Below, one piece after another: positions 39,466 through 51,900 of a stretch of DNA of 64,000 nucleotides; the first letter of the stretch is position 1; each line of letters begins with the position of its first letter. The DNA comes from Crotophaga sulcirostris. Its lineage: Eukaryota > Chordata > Aves > Cuculiformes > Crotophagidae. The notes below the pieces were generated by a model. That model was not told the origin of the DNA. It saw nothing but the letters and a program-made list of their open reading frames with translations, and searched no databases. The position numbers were made by a program, and so were the translations under genes. The stretch covers positions 1,087,522-1,151,521 of the forward strand of contig VYZB01000076.1 of NCBI GenBank assembly GCA_013397455.1, read 5' to 3'.

Positions 39466-40226
39466 GGCATTGGCAGTGTTTCTCATCTTTCTGTGCTCTT
39501 GGTTTGTGACACATCATTGCTGTCTCCGTGGGGTGTTTTCTACAAGTTTTCAGTTTAATGAAGTGTGTAGGGAATACTTCGTTAGTTTGGGTTATTTGAG
39601 CACGTTCTCTACATTCTTCTTACTGCATAGTATCCTGCATTTGCTAGAGTGGAATTTAATGATCGAGGTCTAGTTTTATATTGCAGTAGGCAGATTATAC
39701 TGATTATATGTCACCAACTGAAAATGGTTGATTTTAAGTCAAAACAAGATGATCTGTCTGGTTCAGCACAATTTGCCCTTTACATTTGTGAAAGGAGTCA
39801 TCTGTGAAATAGAAAGAAACTTGAAGACAATCAGTTATGCAATAAAATTGTCTACTTCAACATCTGTCCAAAATTTTATAAATCAGAATTACCTTTAGAC
39901 ATCTTTTTTACAAGAAACCTTAAAGCATAAATGTTAAGATCACTTATTGAGACTATAGTATATAAATTACAAATCAAGCCATATCGATGAATTGTAGATG
40001 ATGTTTAAATGTTTTCAAAACAAAATGAGGAAATTAAAGGTAATACACTTTTTCTATTAAGAAGAGTTGAAACAAGCAATTTCACGGGTATTTTTTAATT
40101 TTGATAGGAGTTTGTCTTCTGACAAAAAAATTAAAAATTTTCAAAAACTCTTCTGTGGAATTTGCAGATATGGTGAAACTTGGAGTTAAGGAAGGATTTA
40201 GCATTTTTTTTTCCTGCTCTGTAATA

Positions 40227-41412
40227 TAGAATCATAGAATACCAGGTTGGAAGGGACCTCAAGTGTCATCTGATCCAACCATTCTTGGCAAAACCACAGT
40301 CTAGACAATATGGCCCAGCATCCTGTCCAGCTGAATCTTAAAAGTGTCCAGTGTTGAGGAATCTACCACTTCCCTGGGGGGATTATTCCAATGACTGTTC
40401 TCATGGTCAAAAATTTTCCTTGTGTGTCCAATTGGAATCTCCCCAGGAGTAACTTACACCCATTGTCCCTCTTCCTTCCATGTGACTTCTTGTGAAAATG
40501 GAGTCTCCATCTTCTTTGTATCCACCTTTTAAATACTGGAACATGGTGATAAGGTCTCCCTAACCCTTCTTTTCCCAAGGCTGAACAAACCCAATTCTCT
40601 CAGCCTTTCTTCATATGGCAGGCTTCCCAGTCATTTGATCATCTTTGTGGCCCTTCTCCAGCCCCTCTCCAGTCTGTCTACATCTTTTTTTTGGATAGTA
40701 GGGACAAAAACTGAAGAGAGTGTTGCAGGTGAGGCCTGAAAAGTGCTGAGTAGAGTGGGATAATGACTTCTTTATCTCTGCTGGTGGCACCCCTTGTTGA
40801 TGCAACACAGCATCCTGTTGGATTTCTTTGCTGCAGCAGCACACTCTTTGCTCATATTGAGCGCTTTCCACAGAGCTGCTCTCCAGCCAGGTCGATCCTA
40901 GCCTGTGCTGCACTCTTGGATTATATTTTCCCAGGTGCAAGACCTTACACTGGTCCTTGTCGAAGTTTGTAAGGTTCTTGTTAGCCTACTCTTCCAGCCT
41001 ATGCAGGTTTTCCTGCAGAGTGGTTCTTCCTTCGAAGGTGTCCACTTGCCCACTCAGTGTGATATCATCAGTAAACTTCTTCAGGGTGCACATGATCCCA
41101 TCATCCAGGTCACTTATGAAGATATTAAGCAGTGTTGGGCCCAATATCAAGCCCTGGGGGACCCCTCTTGTGACAGATTGCCAGTTTGAAAAGGAGCTAC
41201 TGACCACCACCCTCAGGGTGCAGCCTGTCAGCCAGTTCCTCACCCACTGCAGAGCCCACTTGTCTAGACTGTAACACATCAATTTCTCTATGAGAAATCA
41301 TATCGAAAGGCCTTGGAGAAATCCAGATAGACAGTGTCCACCACTCACCCCACATCAAGGAAGCAGGTTACTTTGTCATGGAAGATGATCATGTTTGTCA
41401 AGCACAGTTTGA
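40227..41412 (-). mobile_element. CR1 LINE, longest copy in the window, antisense, with RT catalytic region
   Basis: It starts at the left with the CR1 terminus 'TAGAATCATAGAATACC'. On the - strand an open frame at 40986-41282 encodes reverse-transcriptase residues: 'WVRNWLTGC', 'VTRGVPQGLILGP', '[11 protein letters not shown]'-like, and F-T-D-D, which sits at the catalytic F/Y-x-D-D site. A second fragment at 40611-40940 continues toward the C terminus in another frame, so the protein is broken. Sequence at 41283-41412 ('AAAGGCCTTGGAGAAATCCA', 'GGAAGCAGGTTACTTTGTC') continues the RT gene upstream. The 5' truncation is near 41412. Confidence 0.94.
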
Positions 41413-44400
41413 GCTCCTGTAATAGTTCACATACAAACTCTTCCTGCACTGACGGTGGATCTGTGTTTCCATCAACCTGGGGTTTTGTTCCCAAGGCCCA
41501 ACAGGGCTGATAAAGAGAAAGGTGAAGTAGAGTAATGTTAAAATACACTTCTATATTACAGGATTCAGGGTTTGAATTACGATATAGATTTCCTATTATG
41601 TTGATTTTGAGAATTATTTCACTCATATTTCTTTGAACATCTCTTTATTAAGGCATGATGGAGAAAATCCACAATTTCTTTAAAAGGCACCAAACATTTT
41701 CTTTTTTTGTTTTTAATTCACACTTTTTTAGAAAAAGATTGAGAGACATCTACATGAATAATGACAGTGATGTCTGAATTAAAATTTTCTACTCAAACTC
41801 TTGGCTGTGTTAAACACTTTTGTCAGTATTCAGAAGCAGAGCCTCTTTCTCTGTTCTCAGCATCCTGTGTTCTCGGCGGTGTAGCTTTCAATATTTTCAC
41901 GTTGTTCAAAATCTGTGTGACTTCATTAGCATAGTGCTGAGCTTGAGCTAATACACCCTGCTGAGGGACTTAGCTGCGGCACAGAGCTCTGGCAGAATAT
42001 CTCCTGATATTGTAAGAATTACTTGTTAAACTCTGTACATGTTATTGACATAGCAGCAGTGTTTTGAAGCACTGACTAATGCTTCCACAGCTGTAGGTAG
42101 TATCAGGCACTTGGTTATTATTAGGAAAGTTGCCAACATATTAGCAATGTTTGTATGCACAGTTATATAGCCAAAGGTACTCTTTGTTGTTAGGCACCAC
42201 TGTTAGAAATGTTCTTAAAATGTCTTAAATTTCCCATTACTGTAGCCCCAGCTGACTGTGGAAGCTAATAGCATTGGCAAAAAGCTCCTTAGAAATTATA
42301 AGCAACACCCATATGCCAGCATTTGTTGCTAAGTGAAATAAATTGTTGGTAGCACCGCCAAGTTGCTGGAACTGCTTGTAACAGCTGTGAACCCCAAAGT
42401 AGGTGATTAATGTCAGCTCAAAGCATTGCCGGCTGTCTGATGCAGCTTGTAACACCCAGGAACTCTGAACTGCAGGATGCCTGATGGCTGCAAGCATTGC
42501 TGACTTCCTAGCAATATATGTAACAGCTGTAAACCCTGTAATACGGGATTCACAGCATCTTCTCTTTTGTTCATCTTTGCTTGGCTCTGGTGAAATCTAA
42601 TTACAAAGATTAAACTTGAGCAATTTTAAAATGTCCATGTAGTTACTTTTGCTGGTAAATCAGCTGATAAGCTTCATTATGTAAAAATATTAAATTTGGG
42701 GTTTGTAATTTACAGCTGTCCTTGCATTTTCAGGAAAGAAGGGGGCTGGATTCTCAGTGTGACCATATTCTGTTGCCAAAGGGTGAGGACAGGCTACGGA
42801 ACCACTTATAAAATTCTTATCCTGGGAGCAGTTCCATGCTATTTCCTATCTCTGTATAATTGAAAGCAGCCTGAGGATTAGAGATTTAGCTTCCAACTAA
42901 GAATTGCAAGAGTAGCAGCATTGTGCCAGCAGCTTTCCACACTCTGCTTGTTGTCTGTGTGTGGAGCTGCAGTGAGTATAGGAAGACCTAGTAATAAAAC
43001 ATAAATCTTTAAAGACATCTGTCTTTATGCATATAAAAGGTCAGTGTATAGGCCAGTTGTCCTACAGTATTTATTGTCATGTTGCTCTACAGGAGTTAAG
43101 TTCTCAGGCATGCGAATAATAACATCTGCAGCATTATCAATGAAATACACAAAATTACTGATTGTGACAGGCCAAATCCCAGTATTTACCCATGTATGCC
43201 AACTTTTTTTGGTAGTAAAAAGAATATTTCTGCTGTCTCTGTTAAAATGCTGTTTACTGCTCCTTGTATTACTAAGCAACTGTACTCAGATCTTGAAATC
43301 CTTACTTTCTCATTAAATATAAATATTGTTTAGTATGATAATGACCACACTGTATTTCTCAGGTAAGCACCTCTACTACTTGTTCTGGCATTAAAATCAT
43401 GTTGGTCACGAGTTCTTGTGAACTTTTTACCAAGACAGTAGCTTATTCTCTCTCTTTTCTATGCAAGAACTAGACAGTGCAAAATGAAACATGAAAGAAA
43501 CAAGTTCAGAAAAAACTACAAAAGGTTGCACCCTATGTAAAGTATGGTTAAGCTGTGTATGTCTTTGCTGTGGATTATTTTGCAGGCCAAAAATTACAAC
43601 TTCAAAAAGCAGCTGAATGAGATAAATTCATGGAAAGAAAAAAAGCACAAGAAATAGTAAATCTGAAGAAATGAGAAAGATCCAAAGAAATCTATGAGCC
43701 ACACATTTCTGGAGGCTGGAAGTTTCCTTTGAGAATGTCTTTAACAGTGGCTAAATGCAGACATCTAGGAAAGAGCAGGCACAGAGGAGAAGGAAATGGT
43801 GTAGATCTTTCCTTTGACTTGGTGTGGCCATTGCCCTGATACATTCTTAAGCTTTTTTGAATCAAAGTGTGTAGCTCAGGCACAGTGGACTCCAGCTTAG
43901 GAGTTTACCTTCCTTTGCGAACAATCTGATTGAATAAATCTGAATGTTGTGTGGATTTTTCCCATTCATCTCCTTAGACTGTCAGTTCTGAAGCTTCATG
44001 AAGAGGAGTGAAGTGATAACGAATTGATAGATGATTATCTTAGGTGAAATCTAAAGCTACTCTCTTATCTGCAGTTCTTGGATGGCAGTTTCTGAGCGCC
44101 AAAGCAATGAGATAACTGCATTTGTGGGATTTGTGAATTTACATTTATGAAATCATGTATTGGAATTATGTGACTCAAATAACACTGGTTTTTTTTCAAT
44201 GACAGCCATCTAAATAATGAGACAGTAAGCTGGTTACCTAAGCCTGAAATACTAGACAGTAATTGCATATATAGAAACAGTACAAAGGCTTGAGGTTGAA
44301 CACTGTTAGTTCAGATTTAGTGAAAATATTTTCTGTATAACTGTGTGTGAATAATAGCGCCAGGGGGCATAATTTGTATGGAATAATGTGTTTGCTCTGC

Positions 44401-44639
44401 TATGACTTTGTTGGCAAAGAGGAAAACAGAGGCATATACCATACGTATTATTCTGCTTTAGAGCTTTAACTTGCAACTGCACCTTAGTGGTTTTTATTAC
44501 TAATCTTTATGACTGCTTTATTTCACAGGGTTTATTTTTCTGGTTTAATTTTTTTTAATCAGAAGTATTTTGAAACTATGTCAAGCATGGTATTCAAGTA
44601 CACATGGAAGCATTTAAAAATGTGTTATTTAGACTACGG
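41413..44639. other. Intronic sequence with the E-box cluster, no gene seen
   Basis: Holds the CAGCTG cluster described separately. A segment at 41413-41520 is unassigned and may continue the CR1 on its left. Confidence 0.6.
42088..42718. promoter_or_regulatory. Candidate intronic enhancer: cluster of six CAGCTG E-boxes
   Basis: CAGCTG occurs at 42088, 42249, 42382, 42524, 42661 and 42713, six times in 631 bases; about 0.15 would be expected in random equal-composition DNA. Four of them are the 8-base palindrome ACAGCTGT. The sites at 42382 and 42524 sit in a near-identical 'TGTAACAGCTGTGAACCC' context 142 bases apart. CAGCTG is bound by proneural and other bHLH factors. That this acts on GABBR2 is inference. 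Confidence 0.4.
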
Positions 44640-44980
44640 GAGTTGATACTGGAGCCAATACTGCTTACCATTTCATTAATGAATTAGATGATAGGGCAGG
44701 GTACACCCTCAGCAGGTCTGCAAGTTTAACAAAAATAGGAGTATTGATTGATGCATCAGATGGTTGTGCTGCCATTCAGTGGCCTATCGACAGGCTGGAG
44801 ATCTTGGCCAGAAGGAATCTCCCAATGCAGAGGAAAGGGAAACGCCAAGTCCTGGCTTTGGGGAGGAAGAAATCCCAGGTACCCATTTATACAGGTTGAG
44901 AGGTGTTTGGCTGAAAAGCAGCTTTGCAGTAAAGGCCCTGGGGCTCCTGGTGGACAACTAGTGGAACAAGTACATGTGCC
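44640..44980 (+). mobile_element. CR1 LINE, internal RT fragment lacking the 3' tail
   Basis: 'GGAGCCAATACTGCTTACC', 'CACCCTCAGCAGGTCTGCAA', 'CAGATGGTTGTGCTGCCATT', 'GAGATCTTGGCCAGAAGGAA' and 'GGGGCTCCTGGTGGACAAC' follow CR1 reverse transcriptase in sense order. Frames are broken. The match fades at about 44980, well before the CR1 3' terminus, so the copy has lost its 3' end by deletion or a later rearrangement. Open frames at 44748-45182 and 44764-44961 start inside it. Confidence 0.85.
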
Positions 44981-45600
44981 ATGGGTACTGCCTGCCTCGC
45001 CTCTGTGTCAGCACACTGGGGCTCCCCCTGTTATCTGCTCTTTCCCTGACTGGTGGTCTTTTGGAGCTGTGGAGCAGGGACTAGGAAGAGCAGTCTTGCT
45101 GAAGGAGGAAAGTGAGAGGCAGGTCAGTCAGGGCAGGCACCACTTTCTCCAGCCCTTTGAGTTGTTGATCTGTTTGTTCTAGTCTCACCTTTCTACTCCA
45201 CCTGCTCTGGGAGCAGCTCCCGTTTCCTGCCTCTCTTGAGCACCTGGGGAGGAGGTGAGTTGAGGTTATGCCAGGGATAGAAGGATGACTCTTTTCTGCC
45301 TTTGTATTGTGGGTCTCAAGAAGGAGGCAAATGACCTGCATTGCAGGATAAAGGGGAGAGGAGGGAAGAAATACGTGGAATGCATGTCTGTTGCCAGCCT
45401 CTCCCCCTACCCCCAAACTGCTGTGAGCTCTCACTCTTTGACAGCTGTTGTGAAACAGTGCTATACCTTCCCGGAACAAGCACCCAGAAAACCAGAAATA
45501 TGTGGAAGCTGTAATATTCTGTTTGGTTTTGTTGCCTTCCCAGCCACCTCCCGACCACCTCCCTTCCAGCCACCACACTGAATTGAGTCCTGCAGACTCA
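44981..45600. other. GC-richer unassigned stretch with overlapping open frames
   Basis: It follows the 3'-less CR1 at 44640-44980 and is richer in C and G than the intron average, with C-runs such as CCCCCTACCCCC near 45403-45414. Three frames are open for 80-165 codons (longest on the - strand, 45081-45578). None shows a recognisable domain, biased codon use or a conserved motif. I cannot tell whether it is a repeat or unique sequence. Confidence 0.4.
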
Positions 45601-46690
45601 GAACTCGAATAAATGTGTGATTGTACTGGCAGTGAGAGATAGAGGCTGTCAACATAGGAAAATTATACATATTGATCTTTCTGTGTAGCTTATGAGTTCT
45701 CAATAACATCAATAAGTAATAGCATCAAAATTTCTGAATTATTGTGTACTCCATGGGAATATAGAAAAAATTCTTTCCATCAACAATGAGGCCATTCCAT
45801 TTTCACTTGACTGATAACTTGAAAATAAACATTGCATTAACGCAAGAAAAGCTTGAAACAACCACAATTTGAACAATATCCTGAAACCATCAACATATTT
45901 TATAGCCAACATAGGGAAGAAGAGTATAATACTTCAGTGTATTTTTCTTTTTTTCTGGATCCACTGATTCCAGACAGAGATTTCCAGACTATATTTTTTT
46001 TTTGAGGCTTTACTCTGTGTTACATTTTTGGTTGTGGCTCCTGCCATCTCCAGGGAAGCTCCATATCTATGGTGCACCATTTTGGGCAAAGAACAGTGAG
46101 AAGGCCTTCTACCCATCTGCCTCTCTTTCATCTTTAGCTGGCTGTCATAGCAGGAAGATTGTACCGAGCTCCCCACATCAAAAATTTATTCAGTTTGGCT
46201 GTGTTATCTGTCCAGTATCCTTTTTCCCTCATTTTTGCCACACTGCTTCTGCAAAGCCATGCAGTTTGGTGTAGAAAGGAGCAGGTTACATTTGTAGTCC
46301 CTTCTCTGTGATTTCGTAATTTAAAGCACATTTCCTCTTATATTTCAGCTGTGTTAACTTGTCTTTTGGTAAAGCACAACATGCAGAAAACTGACATCAT
46401 AAGTGTTTAGCTCCATGGCTGTTTGTGAGAGCTCAAGTATCATGCAGCACTTGGGATATAGCAGAAACATGAAGTGTTGGCCTGATCCAACAACAGGTGA
46501 TAGCAATGGAAGTTCAGCAGACTTTGGTTAGGCTTCTATGTAGCACAGGTCTGTCTGCAGCCTTTGCAGGCAAAGAAAAAAGCTTAAAAGGAGAAGACGT
46601 AAGTATATGGGCATTGTTTTTGTTTGGCTACTGCTTGAGGTTTAGAGTAAATGAGCTTGCTGGTCATAGATGGATGTTTTATGGGCATCA

Positions 46691-46735
46691 CATATAATGA
46701 CTTAATGACATATAATGACATAATGCTTAATGACA
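46691..46735. repeat. Imperfect tandem repeat of a TAATGACA unit
   Basis: TAATGAC-type units occur about four times (TATAATGACTTAATGACA, TATAATGACATAATG, TTAATGACAC). Confidence 0.75.
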
Positions 46736-48100
46736 CTACAGAAAATCACTGGATCAGATGGCAAATCTTATTCAACAAAGTCAGCAGCTGCTCCATAAGT
46801 TGCTTTGGGCTGTTTGTGTAGAAGTGGAAGTGTTATGCTATGGTGAACAATGCGGTAAGGACAGGGTTAAGACTGTTTAGAGACATGTGACCTGACTTCA
46901 ATATTTTTAAGGTTGAGAGAAATTGCAGTGGAAATTCAGTTACCTTAAACTTTGGCACTACGGTAAGAATTTTTCCAGAAAGTGAAGAGATAGATCCACT
47001 TGAACATTTTGTGACATCTGTATTTATCTTTTAATATGATTTTTGAAGAATTAGGGCACCAGCAGTTTTGCTAACCATTTAGTTTAAACTTTTAAAGAGG
47101 TCAAATCCCTAAATATCCTCAGGGGTTAAGAGGCTGAGTTGTCTTCTAGGTGCCTCACTACTTCTTCACATGCTTAAATAAGTATATAGATCTGATAATT
47201 TTTATAGGATTCATTTGGCCAAGTGCAGTGTAGGTGGCTGCATCTGATACAGTCACTGTAGTCTTCCATTGGCGCCTACAGTAGTAAGAAGCAGATGCTT
47301 CTAGGGAGTGATTCATCTCACCTTAAGGTTTATCCAAGGCAAAGCAATACAAGTTACAATGTACCAACATAAATCACATCCAAGGTGAAGCTTTACACTG
47401 CTGTAAATATACCGGGACGTAAAATTCCTCATGTAGACTCAAGGAAAGTGTTAGAAAGCACACGCTATCCTCTATTAACTTTTCTCTGAGGTCCAAGTGA
47501 CACAGGTTCTTTAGTGGCTGTGGACCTCTGAAGTCCCTTCATCGAACACCTGGACATGTAATCATGCATCTGGTTAAATGCTTGTGTATATCAGCCCAAG
47601 TACTCACAAAGCCAGGCTTTCAGCAGGTTATAAATAAAGCCAAGATTCCTCCTGTTCACTGCATCTGTCCACTGTGTCTGTCCATGTTCTGCTTTGGTCT
47701 GTTCATCAATTTTTTTCCCCTACAGTTTGCCTTTCTTTCTGTGCTCCGAACAGAACCTCTTCTGTTCTCTCTTGTCAGTTGCCCATCTATTTCACATTCT
47801 CTTATCCAATTCTTGCACTGTTGCTTATTTCCTGCCAGGGTTCCCTCCCTGTTTTTTATCTTCAGAGCCTTGTTTTGGAATGGGTCAAGAGGTTGTAGTC
47901 AAGCTGACTGCCTTCTGATCACTCCTTATCTGTACTCTGGGAGGTCCTTTTCTGCTCAAAGTAGTCTGAATCTCTCTACAAGGGGAAAATCAGGAGTGCA
48001 GGAAGCTGGAGAATAAATAAACTATTACTATGGTAGAAACAAAAGCTGGCAATTGCAGTAAATTACAGATAGTAAGCTGAATGAATCTGATAATCAAATT

Positions 48101-48128
48101 AAGAAAAGAAAAAAAAGAAAAGAAAAGA
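48101..48128. repeat. (AAAAG)n purine-rich repeat
   Basis: AAGAAAAG units with an A-run interruption. Confidence 0.88.
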
Positions 48129-48929
48129 ATGCCCTATTAATTTATAGGACTTTCTGTGAACTTGCTGCAAAGATACCATACTTGCATTAGGAAAAGTACC
48201 TTCATTTTTACTACTGCTCAGTCAGAGGGGTAGTCTTACTGTCACTTGTGGTTTATCTTCTATTGTCTTACTGGATAAGTGACAAAACATACCAGGAGTA
48301 TCAATTCTCAAAGACATACTTCAGTAGGTAAGTTTAAAGGGGGAGGGGAGGCAGATTAAAAAAAAAATTGCTGTTCATTTAACAAATTTAACTATTCAAT
48401 TTCACATAATTTCTGAATAATCTGCTTGTAAAAAAGGCAATGAATATAATTTTTTGTTTTTCACCCAGGTGCACAGTACATTAATACAGGGGGTTTGTGC
48501 ATCTCTAGATATGTATTCTTGATAAAGCTGACATTATTTTGACTGTGGGAGGTACTTAAAAATTCATAGTGACAGTATGTTAGCATGGAGCAAAGTATAA
48601 TTCCTCAGAAAAAGCCATTCAGATCACCAATTTAATTCCTTTTCAGCTGACTATTAACAGTTTATGTTTTCTGATTTGGAATCACACTGGTCACCTTTGT
48701 TAGCGATGCTTTCCATTTGCCCTGCTTTTGTCCCATCAAGTGTTTGTCCCATCATGAGTTTATCTTATGTAGAGGCAATAAATATAGTAGACGTGTTCAC
48801 ATGTGGCAGGACTATGTCCAGGAGCAGTGTTTGATAAAGACCAAAAGGACTCAGCAGTACCCAAAATCACAGAAGTTGAAGTCAGTGAACTATTGAGACC
48901 AAGCAAACAAAACCATAAGATGTGTGGTT

Positions 48930-48984
48930 AAAAAAAACCCCAAAACCCAAACCAAACCAACAAAACAAACAAAAAACCAAAAAG
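48930..48984. repeat. A/C low-complexity tract (AAACC-type)
   Basis: A-runs with CCC and CC interruptions and AAACCA repeats. There are no G residues for about 50 bases. Confidence 0.88.
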
Positions 48985-51900
48985 CACAAATATGACAGTA
49001 ATTTGGTCAGAAATGTATAAAAATTAATGGCAATTCAAAAAACACTGGATCACAAATGAGAGGGTTGAGAAGAAGCAAGTGACTTTAAAAATTACAACTT
49101 AATCATTGCACATGAGAAATGAGTAATAAATAATGAATTATATGAGAATGAATTAGGAAAGCTGATATTTAAACCAGCCTTCCAAAACTAATAAACACTA
49201 ACAAACTCTAATGCATGTACTGAGTTTTCATATGAATTGCTTCTCTAAAATCAATATAACTCTTGAAATATTTAAAACTAAACTCTATTCTTAAGCACTT
49301 TCCTGGCTCTGTGACAAAGATCAAGCACAATGATATCCCTTGCATGACAAAGGTTAAGGCTACATTGGGTTTAATACTACATATGAACATGGAGTGATTT
49401 AGTTCAGTTTCTATCTCACCTAGATGGATGTAAATACTGTGAAAAGAGCAGAATGATAAGGACTGTTTTCAGGAATAGATGAGATTGCAGTGAACAGTTT
49501 TATGGAGTAAGCAACAAAAAAAAAATAACAAGGTCTAGAGAAAGCATTCAGCTTTCAGCCTGCAGGAACTAGGATGATGGCTTCAACTAAGGAAAATGGT
49601 TGAGAGATCTAATTGAAGTGTGCGTAATCTTAAATGGTGTAGATAATGTTAATGCTTTCTACCCAGCATGCATTCTAAGACCAGGGGCAAGTACTGTACT
49701 TAAAATCAAATGCAGGCATAAAGAAACGCTTATTAAATTAATAGTAACTGCTGAAGTGGCCTGCAAGGCATAGGTATTGAGAAAAACACATTGAGGGTTA
49801 CTCAGGCAACAATTAACTGATGTCCTGGAGGCACTGGCACCGGGAGGAGACACTCACACTTTCTTCTACTTCCTCAGTGACATTGGATAGGGGATTTTTG
49901 TTTTGTAACTGCACTTGAACCAACACTATTTGCCTTTTTTTTTTTTTATAAAAATAGATTACAGTGCCTCCTGAAATTTATTTACAGCCACTCATAAATT
50001 AGAATCCACAGAATACAGCTTTATGCTGACAAATAGTTCTGTAATTTATAATATATTATCTGAATATGTCTGCATAAACATTTCCTAGCTGCCTGTACAT
50101 GTAGCTTTCTATCTAAAGCATCTTGCTAAAATCTGCATTGACTGCAGATAAAGAATACCATAAAGTATGTGTGATCTTGGTTATTTTTTTAGGGGAGAAT
50201 TAATGACACATTTGACATTTTACTGCCAATTATATTATAATCATAATTGTGATTGGCATTTCTGCTGAAGGTTTTTAGCAGCAATGTAACTCAGGTTGCC
50301 CTTGCTGCTGGACCAGTAGTACTTATTTTGCTGGCAGTGTCTGTTGGCAAGGGAAGTTCCCTGAGAAGGTGCAGTTCCAAGTGAATTATATCGAACTACT
50401 TTCTAAGTACTGGTGGGGTGTGGCTGTAGCATGCAGTGCTGAGATACCAGAAAAGTTACAGAGGTGAAAGAAAAGGCAAATTAGCCCAGGTGGAGTGCAG
50501 AATTAGTGTCATGCTGTTACTCCCAGAACTTGATAAGGCATCTCTTGTGCTAAGCGGCTCCATGTAGAGTAAACAGCTTCTTTGTGTATCATTACATTGC
50601 GTAGTGAGGTTATAACTTGTTTTGGTTTGAAAAAAAGGGATTTCTTGCTTGGGTTTGAAACCAGAGAATGAAGAAATAAGCAGAACACAAATTCATGACC
50701 TGCAGCTGTGCAAATAATATTTCTGTAAGAATATCAGTGAATTGTGAGTTAACACAGTGTACTTTTATTTCTTCATACGACGCATTTGCGGCAAAAGAAA
50801 TAAAAGATGGAAAGGACAGAATTGGGACTATATCAGGGTGTCTATTCCACAAAAGAGGTGGGGAATTCTCTTCTTAAATCTCACCAGTGGTCCTTCTCCC
50901 TATTTCAAGCAACAGTGCAAGGTTGATTTGCTCGCAAGAACAAGACTTTCTCCTTATTGCACGATTAAGGTATCTTTGTATTGGGAAGGTTTTCCCTCCT
51001 TTTCATCATTTATAGGGGGAAAAATAGTAAAACAGATATCTTATGTAAAATCCAAATGTAGACAGAACAGCTGTAGTTTTAGCATGTGTTAGCTGGATGA
51101 AGTCTGACAAACAAGCAATTCTAATAGAATGGTAATAGTTTTGGGCAGCCAGCCAGAAATACTCTTGTGAATAGGTCTGGAAAGTGTATGGGTTTTTTTT
51201 CCTTTTTTTTTTAATGCTTCATGGCAATATAACCTGTTTTATTGAAGTGAAATATTTTACAAAGTTGTTGATTTTCACTGAATTTTTAAAATATTTTGTT
51301 ATAGACAAGAGACAAGCTAAGTGGGAAGCTAGAGTATGCACATAGGAAACTGCTTCACTCTGGGTAAATAATAATGCTGTGACTGAAGCAGAGCAGAGAT
51401 TGGAAGCTGAATTCTGTTATAATCCAGGCTAGTAGCCAAATGTAAACAACTTGAGTGTGACAGACGAAGATATACAACCCTATGACCCTCTTTCACAATG
51501 CAGTTCCATTTATGAGAAGGCTGAAAAGATTTTGTCTTATTTTGTTTGGAAATGAAAACAAATTTTGCACCAGCTTCTGTAGATCTGCCATTTCATTTCA
51601 ATGCTCTGGTCAACCTATAGCAGTAAGCCAAAAACCTATGTTAGGTGTAAATTATTTGTACCTAGCATAGATCTGAAAATACTTTCTAAAGAGTAGAAAA
51701 AACAATTAATGATTGACAGATTTATTCCCTTAGTACATGTTTTTTTGAGATCTACTTCAAACTCTGATAGGCCTTTTCAAATGAACAGTCAGAAGAAATA
51801 TGCAATGAGAAGGGGATAGCAGTTGTGTATTTTTCATTAATAGTGAAAGCCTCAAGTTAAACCTAATGCTGAATTTTGACTTTTAGATGTGGTAATCCAT

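Noticed and set aside
40986..41282. 98-codon reverse-transcriptase frame as an active gene
   Set aside because: A real RT fragment, but from a 5'-truncated CR1 whose C-terminal part is in another frame.
45081..45578. 165-codon - strand open frame as a gene
   Set aside because: No domain, no splice or promoter context, and several overlapping frames are open too because the region is GC-richer; kept only as an observation.
47564..48016. 150-codon + strand open frame
   Set aside because: Pyrimidine-rich composition, three overlapping frames, no recognisable motif.
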